From: an uncultured bacterium
GTDB taxonomy: Bacteria > Cyanobacteriota > Vampirovibrionia > Gastranaerophilales > Gastranaerophilaceae
DNA: 64,000 bases
Direction: 5' to 3'
Assembly (NCBI GenBank): GCA_902760645.1
Contig: CACWHC010000007.1
Location: forward strand, 26,434 to 90,433
The notes below the pieces were generated by a model that worked only from the letters and a program-made list of their open reading frames with translations, was not told the DNA's origin and ran no database searches. Below are positions 17,994 to 26,906 of the stretch, one piece after another. A program made the translations under genes and the position numbers. Each line of letters starts with the position of its first letter. Position 1 is the stretch's first letter.

Positions 17994-18221
17994 ATGAACA
18001 GAGAATTTGATTTTATTGATCTTTATTACTTAAATGACATCAGTAATCCTGCGATGAACGTCGAACCTTTTTCACTTTATAAGGACAAGGAAACAGCAAG
18101 CTCGGGTGCGGATTATATAAGAATTTCAAGCGAAGGCGAAATCGATGAAGTAACATGTACTTATGCGAAATTTTTAGAGATTCTTGACACCCAAGGTATT
18201 GAAGGTCTTGTAAACGTATAG
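17994..18221 (+). CDS. Small acidic protein of unknown function, 75 aa
   Basis: ATG 17994 (MNREFDFIDLYYLND) has AAGGAG 8 nt upstream and was chosen over an ATG at 17934 that lacks a ribosome site. The product is acidic and soluble, with no known motif. It lies 43 bp before rsmH on the same strand, and rsmH seems to have its own promoter. Confidence 0.7.
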   Translation: MNREFDFIDLYYLNDISNPAMNVEPFSLYKDKETASSGADYIRISSEGEIDEVTCTYAKFLEILDTQGIEGLVNV

Positions 18222-18252
18222 AAACAAATTACAAAAAATAATATGTCTATGC

Positions 18253-18258
18253 TAAAAT
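18253..18258 (+). promoter_or_regulatory. -10 box for leaderless rsmH transcription
   Basis: TAAAAT ends exactly 6 nt before the rsmH ATG, with TTACAA at 18229-18234 as a weak -35. The rsmH start has no Shine-Dalgarno site. Confidence 0.45.
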
Positions 18259-18264
18259 TGATAC

Positions 18265-19197
18265 ATGGAAGAATTTAGACATTATACAGTTATGAAAAAT
18301 GAAGCCGTTGATGCACTTGAGTGCCGCAACGGCCTTATTTATATAGATTGTACACTCGGCGGCGGCGGACACAGTGAATTAATACTAAAACGCATACAAC
18401 CGGATGGCAGATTAATTGCATTTGACGTAGATGAAGATGCAATTAAAGCAGCCTCAGAACGACTTAAAGATTACAAAAACTTAACAATTGTAAAAGATTC
18501 ATACGCAAATATTAAGAAAGTTTTACAAAACCTTGGAATAGAAAAAATCACAGGGGGCGTGCTTTTTGACCTTGGTGCTTCATATCACCAGTTAACAAAA
18601 TGTGAACGGGGGTTTTCTTTCTCAAAAGATGCACCGCTTGATATGAGATTCAATCAGGATGCTGATTTGACAGCATTTGATGTAGTAAACAGCTATAGCG
18701 AAAATGAACTTGTCAGAATATTTTCAGAATACGGAGAAGAACATTTTTCAAAGAGAATTGCAAAGAAAATAATTGAAGAAAGAAAGCTGAAAAAGATTGC
18801 TACGACAGTAGAATTAGCAAACATAATAGTATCTGCAGTACCAAGAACAAAATCAAATATTCATCCTGCAACACGAGTTTTTCAGGCTATCAGAATTGAA
18901 GTTAATCAAGAGTTAACAAATGTAAAAAATACATTGAATGATGTGTTGGATTTATTGGATGTTGGTGCTATAATAAGTGTAATAAGTTTTCATTCTCTGG
19001 AAGACAGAATAGTGAAACACTTGTTCAAATACCACTCACAGAGGTGTCATTGCGAAAAAAATCAAATGATATGCAAATGTCCGCCTCCGAAGTTGGAATT
19101 AGTAAATAAGAAGCCTTTGACGGCATCAGAAGGAGAAATAAGGGAAAATTTACCGTCAAGGAGTGCGAAGCTCAGAATTGCAAGATGCATAAACTGA
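18265..19197 (+). CDS. rsmH: 16S rRNA (cytosine-1402-N4)-methyltransferase RsmH
   Basis: Methylates N4 of C1402 in 16S rRNA using S-adenosylmethionine. Family marks are the N-terminal HYTVMKNEAVDAL, the SAM loop DCTLGGGGHSE, FDLGASYHQL with the NPPY-like region, HPATRVFQAIRIEVN, and ISFHSLEDRIVK. The 310-residue length is typical. A Cys-rich CHCEKNQMICKCPPP segment near the C-terminus is also common in the family. It is followed by an ftsL-like gene, the classic start of a dcw cluster, although mraZ and ftsI are absent here. Confidence 0.95.
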   Translation: MEEFRHYTVMKNEAVDALECRNGLIYIDCTLGGGGHSELILKRIQPDGRLIAFDVDEDAIKAASERLKDYKNLTIVKDSYANIKKVLQNLGIEKITGGVLFDLGASYHQLTKCERGFSFSKDAPLDMRFNQDADLTAFDVVNSYSENELVRIFSEYGEEHFSKRIAKKIIEERKLKKIATTVELANIIVSAVPRTKSNIHPATRVFQAIRIEVNQELTNVKNTLNDVLDLLDVGAIISVISFHSLEDRIVKHLFKYHSQRCHCEKNQMICKCPPPKLELVNKKPLTASEGEIRENLPSRSAKLRIARCIN

Positions 19198-19239
19198 GTA
19201 CATTATTAATAAGTTGAGCAGATAATTGGGGAAGTAAAA

Positions 19240-19704
19240 TTGAATAGTAGTGCAAAAGCAAGAGTACGAGATGATTTCTACTACGGGCAAAGGTTGCAGG
19301 AGTACGCAACAGATCCTATAAATCAAACACAGGTAATTGAAGGTTATTTTTATAAGGAGAATATTCTTAAAGAAATGGCTATTAGAAAAGTTAACATGAC
19401 TTTATGTTCAATACTTGCATTTTTTGTTGTCGGTGCATTCGTAAGCTATTATTTTGCTATGTCAAATGAAATCACCTTAAATACTCTGTCAAGACAAGTT
19501 ACAGCACTTAATGATGAAAATTCAGAACTTCAAAATCAGTTAGACCGACTGAAATCATTTAATAATGTTGACAACATGATGGCTCAGCAGAATATTTTAC
19601 AAAAAGCAGCGAAAGTAATTGAAGTACCGAAAATCGCTTCTGCTGCAGAATTAGGGAATAAAAAGAAATTGTCTTTAGCTGTTGATTGGTCTATAGGATA
19701 TTAA
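19240..19704 (+). CDS. FtsL-like single-pass protein with coiled coil
   Basis: Starts at TTG 19240 with GGGGAAG 5-6 nt upstream. A polar N-terminus of about 50 residues is followed by one TM helix (about 53-73, LCSILAFFVVGAFVSYYF) and an extracytoplasmic coiled coil (about 80-110, NDENSELQNQLDRLKSF). This topology and the place right after rsmH fit FtsL, which links FtsB and FtsQ at the septum. FtsL proteins are poorly conserved in sequence, so the call rests on topology and context. Confidence 0.65.
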   Translation: MNSSAKARVRDDFYYGQRLQEYATDPINQTQVIEGYFYKENILKEMAIRKVNMTLCSILAFFVVGAFVSYYFAMSNEITLNTLSRQVTALNDENSELQNQLDRLKSFNNVDNMMAQQNILQKAAKVIEVPKIASAAELGNKKKLSLAVDWSIGY

Positions 19705-19759
19705 CATTTATTAATAAAAGTGTTAAAAAAGGCAATAATTTTTATTCAGGTGTTTTAGT

Positions 19760-20284
19760 ATGAATATGGGAAAAAGATTTTTATTAACATTATTATTATG
19801 TGTATTAGGTTCAACTGCATTTGCGTATGATAATCCGAGATGGTTTAATATGCCGATATCAGTTTATGCACCAAAAACCGCACAGGGAACGACCGTAATG
19901 AATGCATACAGAGCTTGGCAATCTGCTTCGGGCGGAACAGTCAGGTTTTTGTACAGAAATGCGGAAAATTTACAACCACTATCCAATATAACCATACAAT
20001 TTTCCGACAATTGGATTAGCGGAAAACCATACAGTATAACACAGAAATATTCTATGTTCAGCGAAAGACGCATAAATACGAAACGTGGTTTCTATTACAA
20101 GCAAACAATTACAATATCAAGAAATGATCGTTACGGAAAACCTTATACCGGCAATCAATTGTATTCCATTGCTCTTACTGCTGCAGGAGAATCACTTGGG
20201 GTAAAGGATTTAAATTTAGACTTAGATAAAAATAAAGTCACAAAAGATGACATTACCGCATTGAATTCTGTTTATAAAAAATAA
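19760..20284 (+). CDS. Exported matrixin-like protein with lost zinc site
   Basis: A signal peptide (RFLLTLLLCVLGSTAFA) is followed by a chain that reads like a bacterial matrixin: MPISVYAPK, then a helix with YRAWQSASGGTVRF and the strand ITIQFSDN. Where matrixins have HExxHxxG in a pattern like VALHEIGHSLGL, this protein has IALTAAGESLGV: both His and the Glu are replaced while Leu, Gly, Ser and the LG tail are kept. It therefore looks like an exported pseudo-protease, perhaps a binding protein. The alignment is by eye; the fold is inferred. Confidence 0.6.
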   Translation: MNMGKRFLLTLLLCVLGSTAFAYDNPRWFNMPISVYAPKTAQGTTVMNAYRAWQSASGGTVRFLYRNAENLQPLSNITIQFSDNWISGKPYSITQKYSMFSERRINTKRGFYYKQTITISRNDRYGKPYTGNQLYSIALTAAGESLGVKDLNLDLDKNKVTKDDITALNSVYKK

Positions 20285-20336
20285 AAAGAATAATACTTTT
20301 TTTAGTTGATTTTTGCAGTAAAAAGGCTCTTTTCGT

Positions 20337-20365
20337 TTGAAAAATTTAGCGTGATAGTGTATAAT
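20337..20365 (+). promoter_or_regulatory. Promoter of the SDF-family symporter
   Basis: TTGAAA (20337-20342), 17-nt spacer, TATAAT (20360-20365), about 40 nt before the ATG at 20406, which has an AGAGGAT site. Confidence 0.8.
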
Positions 20366-20405
20366 AAACGGGTCATACACAGATAAGAAGTAGAGGATAT
20401 AGAAA

Positions 20406-21737
20406 ATGAAAGATTCAAAAATTCAAATGCAGATACTTATTGCATTAGGCTTAGGTATCAAACGAAATTGGCCTATATTTTTCGGTATTTTGGCCGGTAT
20501 ATTTGTTGGAATATTTTTACATACACACCCTTCGGAAGTAATATCCTCGCTTTTGACTTTCATTGGACAAATATTCATAAGACTAATACAGATGATAGTT
20601 ATTCCTCTTGTTGTATCCGCAATAATAATTGGTATAACAAGCATCGGAGATAACAAACAACTTGAAAAATTCGGCAAAAAAATGATTATATACTACGGTA
20701 TTATAACGACAGCAGCGGTAGCAATAGGTACGGCACTTGCATTGATTTTTCAACCGGGACTCGGTGCAGCACGCTATATTGCGGAAAACACAGCAAGTGA
20801 AGTTCAGGCTTCGGTTGCAACAGCAATGAGCCAACAGCAGGGTCATTTATTATCTATGTTTCTTGATTTTATCCCGAGCAATCCGGCAGCAGCACTTGCA
20901 AGCGGCAATATGGTTGCAATCATAGTATTTGTGTTAATTGCAGCAATTGCACTTGCTAAAGTTGGCGATGTAAACCGCCCTATTGTATCATTTTTTGAAT
21001 CGGTATTTGCAGCGACAATGAAAATTACAGACTGGATTATGGTATTGGCAGCACCCGGTGTATTTGCCTTAACTGCTTCTGCCGTATCCAGTTTTGGTAT
21101 GCACATATTTGCAAGTATAGGTAAATATGTACTTGTTCTTGCAATAGGTTTTATTATTCAAATGTTTGTAGTTTATCCGATATTTTTAAAATGTTTTTCA
21201 AAAGTTTCAATATGGATGTTATATTCTGCGGTAGCAGAAGCTTTGATGGTAGCATTTGGAACAGCAAGTTCTTCTGCTACATTACCATTAACAATAGCAT
21301 GCTGTGAAAAAAGAGGTATCTCTCATAAAATTTCAAGTTTTGTATTACCTTTGGGTGCAACATTAAATATGGATGGAACTGCTATGCTGCAGGTAGTTGC
21401 GGTAATATTCCTTGCACAAGCTTATGGGGTTCCTTTATCAGCATTTTTATTAATTCAGATAGCTGTATTAGCAATGATAGCATCCAGCACAAGTGCCGGA
21501 ATTTCAGGTGCCGGATTAATTACGCTTGCATTAATTCTGAATTGCATGGGCTTAAGTCCTGAACAGTTAGTTGCCGGATTTGCATTCTTGTTTACGATTG
21601 AGAGAGTAACCGATATGATGAGAACTCTTGTAAATGTAGCATCAGATACGGTTGTTGTTGCTGCGATTGCAGATAATGAAAATGAAATAAATTACGATTT
21701 ATTTAATAATCCGGAAGCATACGAAGAAATTGCATAA
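20406..21737 (+). CDS. Dicarboxylate/amino acid:cation symporter (SDF family)
   Basis: Inner-membrane symporter that brings in glutamate, aspartate or C4-dicarboxylates with H+ or Na+. Eight hydrophobic helices can be seen. The family core is present: a Ser-rich re-entrant loop in GTASSSATLPLTI, then LPLGATLNMDGTA (NMDGT motif), ISGAGLITL and the C-terminal ERVTDMMRTLVNVASD. The 443-residue length is normal. Substrate choice cannot be decided. It has its own promoter and terminator. Confidence 0.93.
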   Translation: MKDSKIQMQILIALGLGIKRNWPIFFGILAGIFVGIFLHTHPSEVISSLLTFIGQIFIRLIQMIVIPLVVSAIIIGITSIGDNKQLEKFGKKMIIYYGIITTAAVAIGTALALIFQPGLGAARYIAENTASEVQASVATAMSQQQGHLLSMFLDFIPSNPAAALASGNMVAIIVFVLIAAIALAKVGDVNRPIVSFFESVFAATMKITDWIMVLAAPGVFALTASAVSSFGMHIFASIGKYVLVLAIGFIIQMFVVYPIFLKCFSKVSIWMLYSAVAEALMVAFGTASSSATLPLTIACCEKRGISHKISSFVLPLGATLNMDGTAMLQVVAVIFLAQAYGVPLSAFLLIQIAVLAMIASSTSAGISGAGLITLALILNCMGLSPEQLVAGFAFLFTIERVTDMMRTLVNVASDTVVVAAIADNENEINYDLFNNPEAYEEIA

Positions 21738-21756
21738 TTACAATAAAAATAATAAA

Positions 21757-21790
21757 AAGTCTTCTTGCAAAAAGCAGGAAGGCTTTTTTT
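21757..21790 (+). terminator. Rho-independent terminator after the symporter
   Basis: AAGTCTTCTTGC (21757-21768) pairs, with two G-U pairs, to GCAGGAAGGCTT (21774-21785), followed by T residues. Confidence 0.88.
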
Positions 21791-21806
21791 ATGATAGGAT
21801 TTAATC

Positions 21807-22706
21807 ATGATTAGTCAAACGGAAAAAATCGCATCAACACATTTAGGGAAAAAATCCAAAGGCAGTTCAACATATAATCCTGATTTACTTGTTGCTATTC
21901 CAAGAATAGAGAACCGCAGACAGTATAATATCGACACTAACAGCCTGCCATTTTACGGGTATGATGTTTGGCATGCCTATGAGTTTTCAACTCTCTTAAA
22001 TAACGGACTTCCGATAACGAAAGTTTTAAAAATTAAATACAGCTGCGAAAGCGAATTTATTGTTGAATCAAAATCACTAAAATTATACTTAAATTCATTT
22101 AATATGACAAAATTTGGCAAAAATGCAACGGAGTGCTTGGAACATTGCAAAACAATCATAAGTAAAGATTTGAGTAAACTGTTAAATACAAAAGTTGAAG
22201 CAGAATATCTTAACAATAACAGCAAAAGAGTAGCACTGTTTGACAATTATGTTGATTTATATAATATTATTAACTCCGATGATATAAAAATCAAAACTTT
22301 TAAAGAAAATCCCAATCTTATAAAAACAGAAAACAACGACAACGTAAGTGAATACAGATTAACCTTCGGCTCATTACGTTCAAACTGCAGAGTAACGCAT
22401 CAACCGGATTTCGGAGATATATTTATTTATTACAAATCCCAAAAACATATTTTAGAAAACAGCCTTGTTGAATATTTAGTTTCTTTCAGGGAAGAATATC
22501 ATTTCCACGAAGAATGCTGCGAAATGATATTTAAAAGACTTTATGACAAGTTGGATAGTGATGATGAACTGTTCGTATGTGCCTTATATACAAGAAGGGG
22601 CGGAATAGATATTAGCCCCGCCAGATACAGCAGAAACTGCAAAATAGAAGATGCCGATAAAATACTGGATATTGAAACATTTGCAAGAAACGGGATTAAA
22701 CAATAA
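21807..22706 (+). CDS. queF: NADPH-dependent 7-cyano-7-deazaguanine reductase QueF
   Basis: Reduces preQ0 to preQ1 in queuosine synthesis. The 299 residues and two tandem T-fold halves mark the long QueF subfamily. Motifs seen: the NADPH-binding ESKSLKLYLNSFN, the catalytic Cys and Asp in SNCRVTHQPDFGD, and the substrate Glu in YHFHEECCE. An AGGA site precedes ATG 21807. The stop overlaps the start of yraN (TAATG). The terminator in front of it belongs to the upstream gene; no preQ1 riboswitch was seen. Confidence 0.94.
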   Translation: MISQTEKIASTHLGKKSKGSSTYNPDLLVAIPRIENRRQYNIDTNSLPFYGYDVWHAYEFSTLLNNGLPITKVLKIKYSCESEFIVESKSLKLYLNSFNMTKFGKNATECLEHCKTIISKDLSKLLNTKVEAEYLNNNSKRVALFDNYVDLYNIINSDDIKIKTFKENPNLIKTENNDNVSEYRLTFGSLRSNCRVTHQPDFGDIFIYYKSQKHILENSLVEYLVSFREEYHFHEECCEMIFKRLYDKLDSDDELFVCALYTRRGGIDISPARYSRNCKIEDADKILDIETFARNGIKQ

Positions 22707-23056
22707 TGGATAATAAAATATTAGGGGCTGCAGGAGAAGACCTCGCCGCCAGATATTTAGAGAAGAACGGATATGAGATATTAGGAAGAAACGTACGATA
22801 TTCAAATTCTTGCGAAATTGACATTATTGCCCGCATAAAAAATACAACGGTATTTGTTGAAGTAAAAACAAGAAAAAACGATAATTACGGAACTCCGGTT
22901 GAGGCAATTACTAAAACAAAATATCAACATATACAAAAAGGAATTATGGAATATTTGAAAACTCACAAAGTTAAAAAATATCGAATTGACATCATCGGAA
23001 TAACGCTTAAACCTGAATTAAAAATTGAGCATTTCCGTAATTACGGATTACAATAA
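22706..23056 (+). CDS. yraN: YraN family (UPF0102) endonuclease-like protein
   Basis: Small cytosolic protein of the restriction-endonuclease fold. Marks are GAAGEDLAARYLEKNGYEIL, the putative metal-binding Glu and Asp in CEIDIIARI, and VFVEVKTRKN. The 116-residue length is right. It overlaps queF by one base (TAATG), and its stop lies 5 bp from the convergent recF stop. The cellular role of the family is not established. Confidence 0.92.
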   Translation: MDNKILGAAGEDLAARYLEKNGYEILGRNVRYSNSCEIDIIARIKNTTVFVEVKTRKNDNYGTPVEAITKTKYQHIQKGIMEYLKTHKVKKYRIDIIGITLKPELKIEHFRNYGLQ

Positions 23057-23061
23057 ACTCT

Positions 23062-24165
23062 TTATTTAACTGAACCGTTTTCAATATTATAAATTTTTAC
23101 ATCTTTCAGAAACTCATCCTCAAATAAAACATTATCAACCGAAGTTATAATTGTCTGTGTATTTTTATTTATAGACTTTAATAAGTAGTTCTGTCTTATA
23201 TCATCAAGTTCTGCGAGAACATCATCCAAAAGTAAAATCGGTTCATCACCGGTCTTTTCGGTAATTATATCAAGTTCTGACAATTTTAATGCAAGCACAA
23301 CAGTTCTTTGCTGACCCTGAGAAGCAAACTTTGTAGCTTCATTTGAATTTATGTAAAATAAAATATCATCTCGATGAGGACCGACACAACTCTGCCCTCT
23401 ACGCAATTCTTCCTGTTTTTTATCCTCCAAAACAACCTTAAATTTGCTCAAAATATCCTCCAAAGAAGATTCACCATCCAAAAAAGAACAATCATAGGCT
23501 ATACTTAAATTTTCTGTTTCACTTATGATATGGTGTTTTACGTTTGCAATTTTAGAAATTTCATCTAAATATTTAAGTCTGAGATATATAATATTACTGC
23601 CTGTAATAGCAAGCTGCTCATTATACACATCAATTAAAGTAGAATTCAGATTACCCGTTTTTAAATAATCTTTTAAGCAGTTATTTTTTTGAATTCTGAT
23701 TTTATCATACTTTGACAATCTTTCGTCATAAGCAGGATAAATCTGAGAAATTGCTCTGTCCAGCCAATCTCTCCTGTCGGACGGATTTCCTCTCAGCAAA
23801 AGTAAATCATTAGTCGAAAACAAAACAGTCTTCAATACGGTTTTAAAACTTTTCGGAGTTGTTTTCACGCCGTTTAATTTCAATTCTCTCTTTTTGTCCT
23901 TTGAGTAAGCAAAAGATACATTAACAGAAGTTTCCGATTTCACAATCTCAGCATCAATTAAAGTACTGTCAGCGTCAAAATTTACTAATTCTGAATTATT
24001 TGAGGTTCTTGGACTTTTCAAAGTTGATAACAAATAAATGCTTTCAAGAATATTTGTTTTACCCTGAGCATTTTTCCCAACAATCAAAATTTTCTCTGAA
24101 TTAAAATTCAAAGACAAAAGTTTACAATTTCTGTAATTATTTAATTCAAGATTAATAAGCCTCAT
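23062..24165 (-). CDS. recF: DNA replication and repair protein RecF
   Basis: SMC-like ATPase that helps load RecA on gapped DNA. Walker A is GKNAQGKTN (about 30-38), the signature ASQGQQRT, Walker B PILLLDDVLAELD, and there is a conserved NYRNC at the start. The start was set at ATG 24165 (MRLINLELNNYRN); an in-frame start at 24183 would overlap a TATAAT box lying exactly 6 nt before the chosen ATG. There is no Shine-Dalgarno site, so a leaderless mRNA is likely. It is not next to dnaN or gyrB here. Confidence 0.94.
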   Translation of the reverse strand: MRLINLELNNYRNCKLLSLNFNSEKILIVGKNAQGKTNILESIYLLSTLKSPRTSNNSELVNFDADSTLIDAEIVKSETSVNVSFAYSKDKKRELKLNGVKTTPKSFKTVLKTVLFSTNDLLLLRGNPSDRRDWLDRAISQIYPAYDERLSKYDKIRIQKNNCLKDYLKTGNLNSTLIDVYNEQLAITGSNIIYLRLKYLDEISKIANVKHHIISETENLSIAYDCSFLDGESSLEDILSKFKVVLEDKKQEELRRGQSCVGPHRDDILFYINSNEATKFASQGQQRTVVLALKLSELDIITEKTGDEPILLLDDVLAELDDIRQNYLLKSINKNTQTIITSVDNVLFEDEFLKDVKIYNIENGSVK

Positions 24166-24171
24166 AAAGGA

Positions 24172-24177
24172 ATTATA
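24172..24177 (-). promoter_or_regulatory. -10 box for leaderless recF transcription
   Basis: TATAAT on the minus strand, 6 nt before the recF ATG; no clear -35 element. Confidence 0.5.
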
Positions 24178-24207
24178 CAGCAAACAAATGATTATTACTT
24201 TGCATAG

Positions 24208-24236
24208 TTGCTGAATATTGTAATTTATCGTATAAT
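24208..24236 (+). promoter_or_regulatory. Promoter of the orphan-pilT operon
   Basis: TTGCTG (24208-24213), 17-nt spacer, TATAAT (24231-24236), divergent from recF. Confidence 0.75.
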
Positions 24237-24271
24237 TAGCATGAGGTAACTTTGTACAATGAGGAAATTAT

Positions 24272-24523
24272 ATGCTTCCAATAGTTAGTGAAGAAATAGC
24301 CGCAGAAGCGTTTTCAGAGATATTTAAAGATATGCCTGCATGGCGAAAGAATATGATTCATTACATTAAAGATGAAAATCCTGAAATAAATACTGCAATA
24401 ATAGAGGCGGCAAATAAGACGGAACTTGATCCTAAGGCTGTTGCATTAGGTGCGTATATGGCATATAATTTAATAGAGTTAGCTATGAATGAAAATGATA
24501 AAATAATGAATTATACAGAATAG
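24272..24523 (+). CDS. Small protein of unknown function upstream of pilT
   Basis: 83 residues, acidic and helical, with no recognised motif and no signal peptide. GAGGAAAT precedes ATG 24272. It lies 15 bp before pilT under one promoter, so a role linked to pilus retraction is possible, but this is only context. Confidence 0.75.
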   Translation: MLPIVSEEIAAEAFSEIFKDMPAWRKNMIHYIKDENPEINTAIIEAANKTELDPKAVALGAYMAYNLIELAMNENDKIMNYTE

Positions 24524-24538
24524 AATGAGAGGGTATAT

Positions 24539-25609
24539 ATGGTTGCAATTGAAGAACTTTTAACAACACTCGTAGAAAACAATGGTAGTGACTTACATAT
24601 ATCAAGTTCATTACCTCCTTGTATGCGTGTAGACGGTAAATTAAAAAGAATGGATTATCCGCCTCTTACTCCTGACCAGGTAGAAAATCTTTTATTTCCT
24701 ATGTTGTCAAACGAACAAAGAAGAAGACTTGAACAAGAGTGGGAACTTGACTTTTCATATGGTATTGAAGGTTTAAGCCGTTTCAGGGTTAACTTTTACA
24801 AAGACAAAGGCAATTATGCAGCTGCATTCAGAACAATTACTTCAACAGTACCATCATTTGACACATTGGGTTTACCGGAAATTGTAAGAACAACTGCAGA
24901 AAAGCCAAGAGGATTAATTCTTGTAACCGGTCCTACAGGTTCAGGTAAATCAACTACACTTGCAGCTATGATTGACTACATCAATTCAACAAGAGCAGAG
25001 CATATTTTAACAATTGAAGACCCGATAGAGTTCGTTCATACATCAAAAACAAGTATTATTCACCAACGTGAATTAGGTATGGATACAAGATCATTTGCAA
25101 ACGCACTTAAATCCGCACTTCGTGAAGACCCTGATATCATTCTGGTAGGTGAGATGCGTGACCACGAAACTATTGCGTTAGCACTTACAGCAGCTGAAAC
25201 AGGCCACTTGGTATTCGGTACCTTGCACACCTCTTCAGCTTCACAAACAGTTGACCGTATTATCGACGTATTCCCTGAAGGTCAACAGCAGCAAATCCGT
25301 GTACAGCTTGCAAACTCACTTGTTGCCGTATTTGCTCAGACATTGCTGCCTAAAGTTCAACCTGACGGAACAAAGAAAGGTCGTGTAATGGCACAGGAAA
25401 TAATGTTGGTTATTCCTGCTATTGCAAACCTTATTCGTGAATCTAAAGCAGCTCAGATTTATTCAACAATCCAAATGAACCAGGGTTTGGGTATGCAAAC
25501 TCTTGAAATGGCACTTGCAAACTTGTACAAGCAAAAACTTATTACATTAGAAGATGCACTTTCAAAAACATCTAAACCTGATGAATTAAAGAGAATGTTG
25601 GTTCACTAA
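24539..25609 (+). CDS. pilT: Type IV pilus retraction ATPase PilT
   Basis: Hexameric ATPase that depolymerises type IV pili for twitching and DNA uptake. Seen in order: an N-terminal PAS-like domain with SDLHISS, Walker A GPTGSGKST (about 127-135), the Asp box ILTIEDPIEFVH, Walker B DPDIILVGEMRD and the His box TGHLVFGTLHTSSA. The 356-residue length is typical. GAGAGGG precedes the ATG. It forms an operon with the small upstream gene and ends at a strong terminator. Confidence 0.96.
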   Translation: MVAIEELLTTLVENNGSDLHISSSLPPCMRVDGKLKRMDYPPLTPDQVENLLFPMLSNEQRRRLEQEWELDFSYGIEGLSRFRVNFYKDKGNYAAAFRTITSTVPSFDTLGLPEIVRTTAEKPRGLILVTGPTGSGKSTTLAAMIDYINSTRAEHILTIEDPIEFVHTSKTSIIHQRELGMDTRSFANALKSALREDPDIILVGEMRDHETIALALTAAETGHLVFGTLHTSSASQTVDRIIDVFPEGQQQQIRVQLANSLVAVFAQTLLPKVQPDGTKKGRVMAQEIMLVIPAIANLIRESKAAQIYSTIQMNQGLGMQTLEMALANLYKQKLITLEDALSKTSKPDELKRMLVH

Positions 25610-25626
25610 TAAAAATTCAAATAAAA

Positions 25627-25658
25627 AAGAGGAACGATTAAACCGTTCCTCTTTTTTT
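25627..25658. terminator. Bidirectional terminator between pilT and ychF
   Basis: AAGAGGAACG (25627-25636) pairs with CGTTCCTCTT (25644-25653), with T-runs on both strands; it serves convergent pilT and ychF. Confidence 0.92.
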
Positions 25659-25675
25659 ATATAAATTATCTCTGA

Positions 25676-26770
25676 TTAAACAGCAAATCTAAAATGAACC
25701 AAATCCCCGTCCTGTACAATATAATCTTTGCCTTCCAAACGAGTAACACCTTTATCTTTGCAAGCAGCATAAGAACCATATTTAACAAATTCGTCATACG
25801 GAGTAATTTCAGCCCTTATAAATCCCTTTTCAAAATCGGTATGAATAACACCTGCAGCTTGAGGAGCTTTTGTACCTGCAATAATAGTCCATGCTCTGAC
25901 TTCCTTTTCCCCTGCAGTAATAAATGTTCTCAGATTTAGAAGATGATATACGGACTTAATCATCCTGTTTATACCGCTATCGTCTATACCAAGTTCTTTC
26001 ATATAAGCTAACGCCTCGTCACCAAGTTCGCATAATTCTTCTTCAATTTTAGCAGAAATTATAACCATCTCTGCACTATGCTCCTTGGCATACTCTTCAA
26101 CCTGCTTTGTATAATTGTTGCCATTCTTAAGATCAAATTCAGATACATTTGCTGCATAAATTACAGGTTTTGTCATCATCAAATTTAATTGCTTTACAAA
26201 CGGAATCTCATCTTCATTAAAAATATCTTTTATATTTATAAATATACCTTTATCAAGAAGCTCTTTTAAGGTTTGAAGCACACCATATTCAATCTTTGCA
26301 TCTTTTTCTCCTGCCTTATACTGTTTAGCAATTCTAGCCTCTCTTTTTTCGACAGAAGCAATGTCAGCAAGTGCCAATTCCGTGTTAATTGTAACGATAT
26401 CATCCAAAGGATTAACTTTTCCTGCAACGTGAATTGTATTTGGATCATCAAAACATCTTACAACGTGTATAATAGCATCAACTTCCCTGATATTATGTAA
26501 GAATTGGTTTCCCAAGCCTTCTCCCTGACTTGCACCCTTAACTAAGCCTGCAATATCAACAAATTCTATTGCTGTTGGTATTATCTGATTCGTTTTACAT
26601 AATTTTGCCAAAATAGCAAGCCTGTCATCAGGAACATTTACAACACCGACATTCGGCTCTATAGTACAAAACGGATAATTAGCACTCTGTGCATTCTTGG
26701 CACTAGTTAAAGCATTAAATAACGTAGATTTTCCTACATTTGGCAGTCCCACAATACCGGTTCTAAGCAT
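25676..26770 (-). CDS. ychF: Ribosome-binding ATPase YchF/OLA1
   Basis: Obg-family nucleotidase that prefers ATP and binds ribosomes. The P-loop is GLPNVGKSTLFN, Walker B is FVDIAGLVKGAS, and the G4 position reads NVSE instead of NKxD, the hallmark of YchF. A C-terminal TGS domain ends with YIVQDGDLVHFRF. The 364-residue length matches the family. AGAGGAT precedes the ATG. Confidence 0.96.
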   Translation of the reverse strand: MLRTGIVGLPNVGKSTLFNALTSAKNAQSANYPFCTIEPNVGVVNVPDDRLAILAKLCKTNQIIPTAIEFVDIAGLVKGASQGEGLGNQFLHNIREVDAIIHVVRCFDDPNTIHVAGKVNPLDDIVTINTELALADIASVEKREARIAKQYKAGEKDAKIEYGVLQTLKELLDKGIFINIKDIFNEDEIPFVKQLNLMMTKPVIYAANVSEFDLKNGNNYTKQVEEYAKEHSAEMVIISAKIEEELCELGDEALAYMKELGIDDSGINRMIKSVYHLLNLRTFITAGEKEVRAWTIIAGTKAPQAAGVIHTDFEKGFIRAEITPYDEFVKYGSYAACKDKGVTRLEGKDYIVQDGDLVHFRFAV

Positions 26771-26837
26771 TCTTATATCCTCTGTTATGTCTTACAATAT
26801 TTATATATTAGCTAAAAATGAACAGCTTGTAAAGAGT

Positions 26838-26870
26838 AAAAAAAAACGACTAAGTTATAGCTCAGTCGTT
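26838..26870 (-). terminator. Rho-independent terminator
   Basis: On the minus strand AACGACTGAG pairs with CTTAGTCGTT (plus-strand limits 26845-26870), followed by an 8-T run. It ends the transcript of the 490-aa gene upstream. Confidence 0.8.
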
Positions 26871-26906
26871 GGAAATTAATAGGAAAAAGGAAAGGAAAAC
26901 TTATCA

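Noticed and set aside
21738..21806. PreQ1 riboswitch before queF
   Set aside because: The only structure is the terminator of the upstream symporter gene.
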